Below are positions 56,979 through 64,000 of a DNA stretch of 64,000 nucleotides, piece after piece. The number at the start of each line of letters is the position of its first letter. Within the stretch, counting starts at the first letter, position 1. The notes beneath the pieces are model-generated. The model ran no database searches, was not told where the DNA came from, and saw nothing but the letters and a program-made list of their open reading frames with translations. The stretch comes from Saccharothrix violaceirubra (lineage in GTDB: Bacteria > Actinomycetota > Actinomycetes > Mycobacteriales > Pseudonocardiaceae): positions 6,820,001-6,884,000 of the forward strand of contig NZ_JACHJS010000001.1 in the NCBI RefSeq assembly GCF_014203755.1. Reading direction: 5' to 3'. Both the position numbers and the translations under genes were made by a program.

Positions 56979-58940
56979 TCAACGCCCGAGCGCGAGGAAC
57001 GGGTCCAATGCGGCCGGGTTGCGCAGGGCGTCCCTGCTCACCGCCCGCTCGGGCGGGGTGCCGGCCAGGATCTTCTTCACCGGGACCTCGCACTTCTTTC
57101 CGTTGAGGGTTCTCGGGATCTCCTCGACGACCACGAAGCGGTTCGGCACGTGCCTCGGCGACAGCTGGGTGCGCAGTTCCCGCTTCAGGTCCGGTTCGAC
57201 GTCCGCCAGCGTCACTCCGTCGAGCACGACGAAGCACAGCAGTTCGCCGTCCGGGTTCGCGGCGCCCGACGTGTCGATCACCAGGGAGTCCGCCACCCCC
57301 TCGATCCCCTCCACCACCCGATAGAACTCGCTCGTCCCCATGCGCACGCCGCCGCGGTTCAACGTCGAGTCGCTGCGGCCGTAGATCACCGCGGACCCGC
57401 GCGGCGTGATGCGGATCCAGTCGCCGTGCCGCCACACGCCCGGGAAGTCGTCGAAGTACGCCTCACGCAGCCGTGTGCCGTCGTCGTCACCCCAGAAGAA
57501 CACCGGCATGGACGGCATGGGCTTGGTGATCACCAGTTCGCCCACCTCGTCGACGACCGGCCGGCCGTCCTCCGAGTACGCGTGCACGGACGCGCCCAGC
57601 GCCCGGCACGACAGCTCGCCCTCCCACACCGGCAGGTCCGGCGCCGCGGCCACGAATGCCGTGCACAGGTCCGTCCCACCGGACACCGAGGCGATCTGCA
57701 CGTCCCCGCCGATCGCCGACGCGATCCAGCGGAACCCCTCGGGCGAGAGCGGCGCGCCGGTCGACCCCACCACGCGCAACGCAGTCAGGTCGTACCGCTT
57801 GGCCGGTTCCAGCCCCTCCTTCAGGCACGACTGGATGTACGGCGCGGACGTGCCGAAGTAGGTCGCCCGGTGCTGCTCGGCCAGGTGCCACAGGACGTTC
57901 AGGTCCGGGTAGGCCGGGCTGCCGTCGAACAACACGACCGTGGTGCCCACGAGCAGCCCGGAGACGAGGTAGTTCCACATCATCCAGCCGGTGGTGGTGA
58001 ACCAGAAGAACCGGTCCCCCGGCCCCAGGTCGCTGTGCAGGGCCAGCATCTTCAGGTGTTCCAGCACGATGCCGCCGTGGCCCTGGACGATGCCCTTCGG
58101 CAGGCCCGTCGTGCCCGACGAGTACAGGACCCACAGCGGGTGGTCGAACGGCACCGGCTCGAACGACAGCGGCACGTCCGGCACGGGCAGCTCGTCCCAC
58201 GCCACGACGCCGGGCAGCGTGCCGCCCGTGTAGTCGATCAGCACGGTGGCGCGCAGCGACGGGATCTCCGCGCGCAACGCCTCCACGACCGGTCGCACGT
58301 CGAAGCCGCGCCCGTTGTACCGGTAGCCGTCCACGGCGATCAGCGCGACCGGCTCGATCTGGGCGAACCGGTCGGTGATGGCGCGTGCGCCGAAGTCCGG
58401 CGAGCACGACGACCACACCGCGCCCAGCGACGCCACGGCCAGGAACGCGATCAGCGCCTCCGGCGAGTTCGGCACCAGCGCCACCACGCGGTCGCCGCGA
58501 CCGACGCCCAGCCCGGCCAGCCCGGCACGCACGCCGGCGACGCGTTCCCGCAGTTGCGCGTACGTGAGCTGCGACGACACCCCGTCCTCACGGTGGAACA
58601 CGACGGCCAGCTCGTCCGTGTCGTGGCGCAACGCGTGCTCGGCGTAGTTCAGCGTCGCGCCCGGGAACCAGGACGCGCCGGGCATCGCGTCGGACGCCAG
58701 CACCGCCTCGGGCGGGGTGTGGAACGAGACCTCGAAGTACTCGGCGATCGCGCCCCAGAACCCGGCCAGATCGGTCGTCGACCACTCCCACAGCGCCGGG
58801 TAGTCGGGGAACTCCAGCCCCTTCGTCGTGCCAAGCCAGGAGCGGAACGAGACCATGCGGCTGTCGGAGACCCGATCGGGGTCCGGACGCCACAGCGGCT
58901 CTGCCTCGCCGGCGGCGGCGCCGGCTCGTGTGTCGGTCAT
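56979..58940 (-). CDS. Acetoacetyl-CoA synthetase
   Basis: A 653-aa ANL-superfamily ligase matching acetoacetate-CoA ligases in length and sequence: the N-terminus YPALWEWSTTDLAGFWGAIA then EYFEV, the AMP-binding P-loop VLYSSGTTGLPKGIVQGHGG, and the C-terminal hinge GRSDSTLNRGGVRMGTSEFY. The catalytic Lys lies in PRTLNGKKCEVPVKKI. It makes acetoacetyl-CoA from acetoacetate. It starts 48 bp after the espG gene stop on the same strand, perhaps sharing its transcript. Confidence 0.93.
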   Translation of the reverse strand: MTDTRAGAAAGEAEPLWRPDPDRVSDSRMVSFRSWLGTTKGLEFPDYPALWEWSTTDLAGFWGAIAEYFEVSFHTPPEAVLASDAMPGASWFPGATLNYAEHALRHDTDELAVVFHREDGVSSQLTYAQLRERVAGVRAGLAGLGVGRGDRVVALVPNSPEALIAFLAVASLGAVWSSCSPDFGARAITDRFAQIEPVALIAVDGYRYNGRGFDVRPVVEALRAEIPSLRATVLIDYTGGTLPGVVAWDELPVPDVPLSFEPVPFDHPLWVLYSSGTTGLPKGIVQGHGGIVLEHLKMLALHSDLGPGDRFFWFTTTGWMMWNYLVSGLLVGTTVVLFDGSPAYPDLNVLWHLAEQHRATYFGTSAPYIQSCLKEGLEPAKRYDLTALRVVGSTGAPLSPEGFRWIASAIGGDVQIASVSGGTDLCTAFVAAAPDLPVWEGELSCRALGASVHAYSEDGRPVVDEVGELVITKPMPSMPVFFWGDDDGTRLREAYFDDFPGVWRHGDWIRITPRGSAVIYGRSDSTLNRGGVRMGTSEFYRVVEGIEGVADSLVIDTSGAANPDGELLCFVVLDGVTLADVEPDLKRELRTQLSPRHVPNRFVVVEEIPRTLNGKKCEVPVKKILAGTPPERAVSRDALRNPAALDPFLALGR

Positions 58941-58988
58941 ACCTGGAGTTCCTAGCCGATCCGACGGCCGCGAACCACAGTCGTCCGG

Positions 58989-59759
58989 CTAGCCGCGGCT
59001 CACGGAACCGATCAGGGACTCCACGGCGGACACCAGCCGCGGTGGGTCGACCGGCGCGACGACCAGCCACTGCCGGTCGCGGCGCAGCAGGTAGCGGCCG
59101 TCGGCCGTGTCCAGCCAGGACAGCGCCGCGCCACGCACGTTGTGCAGGTAGCCGTTGCGGTTGCGGGCGATGAGACCCACCTGGCCGCCGCCCTGCCGGG
59201 TCGTCACGATGCGCATCAGCGTCTTCATCTCGGGTTCCCGCATGCCCAGCCGGCGCAACGTGTCGAGGAACCCCTCGGGACCGTCGGTCTCGCCCGCGCG
59301 CACCGCCGCCAGGTAGTCGTCCCAGCGCACGTTGAGCGAACGCCCGGCGCCCGGCGACACGCGTGGCAGCGTGTTCACCGTCGTGTACGCCAGCGAGGAG
59401 GGCGGGAAGCCGCTGAGCTGCACGACGTCGCCCAGTCGACCGGCGAACGCGCCGTGCCACGCGGCCGTGGCGAGGCCGCGCGCGAGACCGCCGGCCTGGT
59501 TGTTGAACACCACTTCGAGGCCGACCTGGAACTCGGCCAGTCCGCGCAGCAGCCCGTACAGATCCTCGTCCGGACGCTGCACGGTGCCGTAGCCGCGCTG
59601 GTAGAGGTCGCGCGAGGCGACCTCCTCCAGGCTGCGGCGGTCGGCTTCGGTGAACCCGTAGTGCCTGGTGCCGAGGGGTACCGGCGGGCCGCCGCGGTGC
59701 GCTGCCTGCCACAGCAGGAAGAACTCCGCGGCGCTCAACCGGAACACCCGCTCGGTCAC
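58989..59759 (-). CDS. ESX secretion-associated protein, EspG family
   Basis: A 256-aa EspG-like chaperone. It starts RVFRLSAAEFFLLWQAAHRG and includes FQVGLEVVFNNQAGGLARGL, typical of EspG proteins outside mycobacteria. EspG chaperones bind PE/PPE-type substrates and deliver them to type VII secretion. The 4-base overlap with the PPE-like gene strongly supports that pairing here. Confidence 0.87.
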   Translation of the reverse strand: MTERVFRLSAAEFFLLWQAAHRGGPPVPLGTRHYGFTEADRRSLEEVASRDLYQRGYGTVQRPDEDLYGLLRGLAEFQVGLEVVFNNQAGGLARGLATAAWHGAFAGRLGDVVQLSGFPPSSLAYTTVNTLPRVSPGAGRSLNVRWDDYLAAVRAGETDGPEGFLDTLRRLGMREPEMKTLMRIVTTRQGGGQVGLIARNRNGYLHNVRGAALSWLDTADGRYLLRRDRQWLVVAPVDPPRLVSAVESLIGSVSRG

Positions 59760-60901
59760 AGTCCGATCACCGGGGGCGCGGCCTTGCGGTCGACGCCGAA
59801 CACGTTGTCCTCCTCCTCCAGGTAGTCCGGCCGGTTGCGGTCGCGGTCCTCGGAGTTGCCGCCGGCCACGGGCGGCGGTGCGGCCATCGGCGTCGCGCCG
59901 ATCATGCCCGCGTGCGGTGTCACGGTCTTGGGCGACTGGAAGTGGCTGGTCGTGCTGCCCGGGTGGGCCGGGGGCCGGTCGGCGAGCGCACCCGTCGACC
60001 CGCCGACGCCGGGCGTGAAGCCCACGTCACCGGCGGCGCCACCACCGCCGCCGAACGCGGCGAGCGGCGAGGGCAGGTGCCCGCCGTACCCGCCGCCACC
60101 GCCGGCTCCGCCGCCGAACCCGCCCGAGCCACGGCCGGTCTGGGCCGTGGTCGTGCCGGACGGGACGTCGGGGTGGCCCGGCTTCGGCGGGACGACGTCG
60201 CCGCCGCCACCGCTGCCGGGCTGCTGGATCGGACCGACGCCCACCGGGGGTGTCGGTCGCGGGCCGGATGTCGGCGGCTCCGGCGGCGCCGCGAACGACG
60301 GCACCGTGCGGTCCACCTCGTACGAGTTCTGCTGGAACATCGCCATGACGTCGGCTGCCTGGCGGTGTGCGCTGTCGGCCTCCACCACGGAGTCGACGAC
60401 CGGGCCCGCGATCGTGTCCGCGCCGGTGAACGGGCTGCGCGCGTCCGTGGCCGGGTTGAGCGCGCGCGCCTGGTCCACCTGCTTCACCTGGGAGATGCCG
60501 TCGACGGGCGTCACGACCGGCGGGGTGGGCACCGGCGCGGGCATGAGCCGCCGGGCGGTCTGCACGTGCTCGATCTCGGAGCCGATGCACTTGGCGACGT
60601 TGTCCGCGTGGTCGCCGGTGGTCATGGCCCACTTCTCGACCGAGGCCAGCGCGATGCGCGCGTCCTCGGCGGCCTTGCCCTGCCACGCCCTGGTGGACTT
60701 GACGACCGCTTCCTTGAGCAGGTCCTGCACCTCGACGAGCGCCTTGCGGATGCCGTCCCAGTTGACCTGGGCGGTGCTCGCGCTCTGGAGGTCGACGCCG
60801 GTGTGGATCATGTCGTAGAGCTGCTGGTGCGAGTACACCATCCAGTTGCAGTTCTCGCCGAGGTTCGGCGCGTTCGTCGTCTTGGGGTCCGATCCGGCCA
60901 T
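59756..60901 (-). CDS. PPE-like ESX substrate
   Basis: A 381-aa protein. The N-terminal 180 residues are helical, with the WxG-type turn in STRAWQGKAAEDARIALASV, matching the PPE domain. The rest is a Pro/Gly-rich low-complexity tail (long GGGGGYGG-like stretches) ending in an acidic NRPDYLEEEDNVFGVDRK. Probably a type VII secretion substrate or complex partner. It shares one base with the gene upstream and overlaps espG by 4 bases. Confidence 0.85.
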   Translation of the reverse strand: MAGSDPKTTNAPNLGENCNWMVYSHQQLYDMIHTGVDLQSASTAQVNWDGIRKALVEVQDLLKEAVVKSTRAWQGKAAEDARIALASVEKWAMTTGDHADNVAKCIGSEIEHVQTARRLMPAPVPTPPVVTPVDGISQVKQVDQARALNPATDARSPFTGADTIAGPVVDSVVEADSAHRQAADVMAMFQQNSYEVDRTVPSFAAPPEPPTSGPRPTPPVGVGPIQQPGSGGGGDVVPPKPGHPDVPSGTTTAQTGRGSGGFGGGAGGGGGYGGHLPSPLAAFGGGGGAAGDVGFTPGVGGSTGALADRPPAHPGSTTSHFQSPKTVTPHAGMIGATPMAAPPPVAGGNSEDRDRNRPDYLEEEDNVFGVDRKAAPPVIGL

Positions 60902-62205
60902 CAGAACTGTCCTCCCCCGGCGCGACGGATCTCGTCGGCGGTGTCGTCGTCGGCTTGGCCGAGAGTGGCCGCGGCGCGCTCGATGGACTGCTGGACCTCG
61001 CTCAGCACGTTGCTGAACCGCGCGATCACCGACAGGGCCGACTGGTCGTCGCCCACCGCGACCGCGTGCAGCCGCTTGCTGATCGTGTGGCCGACCCAGT
61101 TGTTGCCGAACTGGAGCTGCACGTCGAGCTGCGGGATCGCGTCCTTGCGGACCGACTCGACCTTCCCGACCGCCTCCGCGATGACCTTCAGCATGGTGTC
61201 GAACTCGGCGCGGTCGACGACGACGTGGTCCGGCTTGGGGCTTTCGACGTTGCCCGGCTGGGCTTCGCCGCCGGAGTTCGGCGGCACCTTCGGGCCGGTG
61301 TCGCCGGGCTTCTCCTGGCCGGTGTCGTCCCGACCGGACTTGTCGTCGGGCTTGGACCCGTCGGGGTCCGGCTTGGACCGGTCCGGCGTGGAGTCGCCGG
61401 GTGCGGGGTCGCCCGGCTTCGGGTCACCCGGCTTCGGGTCACCGAGGACCGGGCCGCCGGGCGTGGTGTCGGGGTTCGTACCGCCGGCGTCCGGCTTGGA
61501 CGCGCCCGGATCGGTCGGTTGGCCGGGCTTGGTCGAGTCCGGGTCGGATGGTGCGGGTGCCTGGCCGTCGGGCGTGGACGGCTGGGTGGGCTGCGACCCC
61601 GGCGTCGGCGGCTGCGGTGCCTGGTCCTGCGGCGTCCCGTTCTGCGGCGTCCCGGTCTGGGGAGGCACGTCGTTCTGCGGCACGTCGTTCTGCGGCGTCC
61701 CGTTCTGCGGACTCCCGTTCTGGGGAGCTTGCGGCGTGCCCGGCAACGGCGCACCCGACGTCGGGGCACCGGCATCGGGCGTCGCGGGCAGCGTCGGGTC
61801 GACGGCCGGGGTGCCCGGGTCGGCGGGCGTGCCCGGTTGGCCCGCCTGGGGCAGGTCGGACGGCGTGATCGTCACGGTCGCGTCGGACGGCGGCGTGAAG
61901 GTCACCGTCGCGTCCGGCGTCTGCGGCGGCGTCACCACCACCGTGGCGTCCGGCGGCGGCTGGATCTGCACGGTCTGCGTCGGCGCCGACTCCACGTGCG
62001 ACACCGGAACCGGCACGAAACCCGGACCGCCGGAGAAACCCGACCCCAGGGTGACGGTCGGTGAGGGGTCGGCCGAGTACGGGAGAGAGCCGACCGAGTG
62101 CACCGCGGTGGCGCCGTCGATCGGTGCCGCCCCGGCAGGTGGCACCCGTCCCGCATGGGGAAAGGGTGTCGGCTGTGCCAGTGGAACCTTGTACCCGTCG
62201 CTCAT
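60901..62205 (-). CDS. Pro/Asp/Thr-rich ESX-linked protein with WXG100-like end, 434 aa
   Basis: Residues 1-300 are extremely low in complexity: runs of PQNGTPQND and DPKPGDPKPGDPAP type, with a VTPPQTPDATVTFTPPSDAT repeat region. The last 110 residues (RAEFDTMLKVIAEAVGKVES to VLSEVQQSIERAAATLGQAD) are helical, like a WXG100/ESX-type domain. It is the first gene of the espG operon, ATG at 62205 after AGGGGG. There is no signal peptide, as expected for a type VII substrate. Confidence 0.8.
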   Translation of the reverse strand: MSDGYKVPLAQPTPFPHAGRVPPAGAAPIDGATAVHSVGSLPYSADPSPTVTLGSGFSGGPGFVPVPVSHVESAPTQTVQIQPPPDATVVVTPPQTPDATVTFTPPSDATVTITPSDLPQAGQPGTPADPGTPAVDPTLPATPDAGAPTSGAPLPGTPQAPQNGSPQNGTPQNDVPQNDVPPQTGTPQNGTPQDQAPQPPTPGSQPTQPSTPDGQAPAPSDPDSTKPGQPTDPGASKPDAGGTNPDTTPGGPVLGDPKPGDPKPGDPAPGDSTPDRSKPDPDGSKPDDKSGRDDTGQEKPGDTGPKVPPNSGGEAQPGNVESPKPDHVVVDRAEFDTMLKVIAEAVGKVESVRKDAIPQLDVQLQFGNNWVGHTISKRLHAVAVGDDQSALSVIARFSNVLSEVQQSIERAAATLGQADDDTADEIRRAGGGQF

Positions 62206-62363
62206 CACTACCCCCTGCACTGCGGTGTTTCGCCGCAGCCACGCCGTGCGTTACCCGGCCGCGTCGTCGCGGACGCTCTCCTTAGATGTACCGGGTGGGT
62301 CCGACGGTTCCAACCCTCCGCGAAGGGGATCGGCACCTCCGCACAGGGGATGCGGCGCCGGGA

Positions 62364-63044
62364 TCAGCGCAGATGCGCGTCGAACCAGTTCAACGCCCGT
62401 TGCCACGCCTCGGCACCCGCCGCGGGCGACGCGTCGAACCGGTGGCCGGTGTCGGGGAACCGGACCACGTCGGTCACCACCGACGCGGTCTCCGCCGCGT
62501 CACGCAGCTTCTCGACCTCGACGACGGGCACCTCGTCGCCGTACAGGCCCAGCCACGGGCACGCCAGCTCGGGCGCGATCTCCAGTAGCGCGGGCAGCCC
62601 GGCGGACAGCGGCTGCACGATGCCACCGCCACCCACGGTGACCGCCGCGCCGATGCTTCGGCTTGCCGCAACCACCATCGCGACCGATCCGCCCAGGTCG
62701 AAACCCATCACGCCGAGCTGGTCGCGGCTCACGCCCCGTTGTTCCAGCCACAGGAACGCGACGTCGGTGTCGTTGAGGACGGCCTCGCCGGACAGCGCGC
62801 CGACGCGGGCGCCCACCTCCTCGCCCGCCACCTCGTCGCCGTCGCCCGGGTAGAGGTGCGGCGCGACCGCCAACCACCCCTCGCCAGCCAGGCCGGACAC
62901 GAGGCGGCGCACCTCGTCGGTGACACCGCGGGCCTCGTGGAGCACCACGAGACCACCGCGCACGGCGTTCTCCGGCTCGGCGACCGTCAGCCGCAGCTCC
63001 CTGCCGTCGGTGAGCGAAAGCGTCTCCGTGCGGGTCGGTGTCAT
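62364..63044 (-). CDS. Dienelactone hydrolase-family protein with Asp at the nucleophile position
   Basis: A 226-aa α/β hydrolase. The fold markers are [20 protein letters not shown] and the elbow [18 protein letters not shown]. In dienelactone hydrolases the elbow is GxCxGG; here the Cys is Asp. The acid ([13 protein letters not shown]) and base ([11 protein letters not shown]) positions look normal. An Asp nucleophile suggests a changed reaction or lost activity. ATG 63044 after GGAAGG. Confidence 0.85.
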   Translation of the reverse strand: MTPTRTETLSLTDGRELRLTVAEPENAVRGGLVVLHEARGVTDEVRRLVSGLAGEGWLAVAPHLYPGDGDEVAGEEVGARVGALSGEAVLNDTDVAFLWLEQRGVSRDQLGVMGFDLGGSVAMVVAASRSIGAAVTVGGGGIVQPLSAGLPALLEIAPELACPWLGLYGDEVPVVEVEKLRDAAETASVVTDVVRFPDTGHRFDASPAAGAEAWQRALNWFDAHLR

Positions 63045-63162
63045 GGCGACACCCTTCCATGAGGGGGTTAACACCAGTCAACGTGAGCTATCGGACCTCC
63101 GGTATGACCCGTTCGGCCCTGGAACGGCTAACGTCCAGGTCAGAACCGGAAGGAGTCCTCGC

Positions 63163-64000
63163 ATGACCGTGCGAACCCGTGCCGACCTCTCGTCGTTGCC
63201 CGGCTACGTGCCCGGCCGTTCCATCCCGGGCGCGATCAAGCTGGCCAGCAACGAGGTGTCCGCCGGACCGCTGCCGAGCGTGGTGCGGGCGATCGCGGAC
63301 GCGGCCACCGCCGTGAACCGCTACCCCGACACCGCGGCCACCGACCTCGTGGCGCGGCTCGGCGACAAACTCGGTGTGCCGAACGAGCAGATCGCGGTCG
63401 GCTGCGGGTCCGTGACCCTCTGCCAGCAGTTGATCCAGTCGACGTGCACCGAGGCCGACGAGGTCGTGTTCCCCTGGCGCTCGTTCGAGGCGTACCCGAT
63501 CCTCACGTCCGTCGTGGGCGCCGCGGGCAGCCGCGTGCCGCTCACCGCCGGGCACGGGCTCGACCTGGACGCGATGGCGGACGCGCTGACCGAGCGGACC
63601 CGGCTGGTGTTCGTGTGCAACCCCAACAACCCCACGGGGACGGCGTTGCGCACCGAGGAGATCGAGCGGTTCATCGACCGCGTGCCCGAAGACGTGCTGG
63701 TCGTGATCGACGAGGCGTACAAGGAGTTCGTCGACGACCCGCACGTGCCCGACGGCGTCGAGCTGGCCAAGACGCAGTGGGCGCGCGGGCGGGACAACGT
63801 GGCCGTGCTGCGGACGTTCTCCAAGGCGTACGGGCTGGCGGGGCTGCGCGTGGGGTACGCGGTGGCGTCGCCCGCGGTGGCCGAGACGCTGCGCAAGGTC
63901 TACGTGCCGTTCAGCGTGAACGCGTTGGCGCAGGCGGCGGCGATCGCGTCGTTGGACGCCGAGGACGAGCTGCTGGTGCGCTGCCGGGCGATCGTGGCCG
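63163..64000 (+). CDS. HisC-type aminotransferase, 3' end outside the window
   Basis: The first 279 residues of a PLP-dependent class I/II aminotransferase. It starts [20 protein letters not shown] then [15 protein letters not shown], the histidinol-phosphate/aromatic aminotransferase opening. [13 protein letters not shown] and [13 protein letters not shown] hold the Asn and Asp/Tyr cofactor contacts, and [17 protein letters not shown] the Schiff-base Lys. Either histidine biosynthesis or the closely related aromatic (Pat) role is possible; tyrA is elsewhere in the window. ATG after AAGGAG. The reading frame runs off the window end. Confidence 0.92.
   Translation, partial: MTVRTRADLSSLPGYVPGRSIPGAIKLASNEVSAGPLPSVVRAIADAATAVNRYPDTAATDLVARLGDKLGVPNEQIAVGCGSVTLCQQLIQSTCTEADEVVFPWRSFEAYPILTSVVGAAGSRVPLTAGHGLDLDAMADALTERTRLVFVCNPNNPTGTALRTEEIERFIDRVPEDVLVVIDEAYKEFVDDPHVPDGVELAKTQWARGRDNVAVLRTFSKAYGLAGLRVGYAVASPAVAETLRKVYVPFSVNALAQAAAIASLDAEDELLVRCRAIVA

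Overview
The window is high-GC actinobacterial DNA. Lineage markers point to a filamentous actinomycete, most likely Pseudonocardiaceae (Saccharothrix/Lentzea/Actinosynnema type): an AfsR/SARP regulator, ESX-associated EspG and PPE proteins, a thioester surface protein with a sortase-E-like LAxTG motif, a mycothiol-isomerase-like protein and an actinomycete integrative element. The genus cannot be fixed from sequence reading alone.

Layout. 0-0.9 kb: a TetR repressor (cut by the window edge) divergent from a MDMPI/DinB-like protein, with a near-perfect operator between them. 0.9-6.8 kb: a five-gene oligopeptide ABC importer operon, binding protein first. 7.0-10.2 kb: a SARP-NB-ARC-TPR regulator. 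10.3-14.2 kb: the conserved housekeeping block dnaX-ybaB-recR-P-loop kinase plus the SRP RNA gene. 14.4-16.5 kb: a small patch holding a phosphotransferase, an AAA ATPase and a decayed tyrosine integrase, wedged between the SRP RNA and tRNA-Ser(GGA). 16.7-22.3 kb: a secreted nuclease, a TIR protein, a methyltransferase and a second phosphotransferase.

22.42-36.41 kb: a complete actinomycete integrative and conjugative element (AICE) in tRNA-Ser(CGA), bounded by identical 55-bp att repeats. It carries a regulatory cassette (HTH protein, PP2C-like protein, Nudix hydrolase), a transfer block (small proteins, SpdB-like DUF2637 protein, FtsK/TraB translocase), a replication block (prim-pol, cytosine methyltransferase, DUF3631 ATPase) and excisionase plus integrase. 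Its non-coding DNA is rich in unexplained structure. There is a perfect 42-bp inverted repeat (about 85-bp imperfect arms) with twelve GGTAACY-type heptamers, a 30-bp element found in three places in different reading contexts, a cluster of six CTAG tetramers, and matching pairs of ACTGAGAC at 12-bp spacing near both ends.

36.4-51.7 kb: chromosomal core and accessory genes, namely tRNA-Ser(CGA), an ECF-like sigma factor, tadA with its associated protein, an M20 amidohydrolase, prephenate dehydrogenase, two tandem FnIII-like exported paralogues, an unusual thiolase, a glycolipid-binding-family protein, the thioester surface protein, an orphan cytosine methyltransferase, an ATP-grasp protein and an NAD-dependent epimerase. 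51.7-64 kb: a membrane-anchored exported protein, RNase Z, a serine hydrolase, a double-GNAT protein, an MDR oxidoreductase under a strong palindromic operator, tRNA-Arg(ACG), tRNA-Ser(GCT), acetoacetyl-CoA synthetase, a three-gene ESX accessory operon, a dienelactone-hydrolase-like protein with Asp at the nucleophile position, and the start of a HisC-type aminotransferase.

The most novel material is in the AICE: the non-coding 22.9-23.4 kb locus and the 30-bp element shared with the spdB-like gene and the methyltransferase gene. These look like DNA-level signals, possibly for replication or TraB-mediated transfer.
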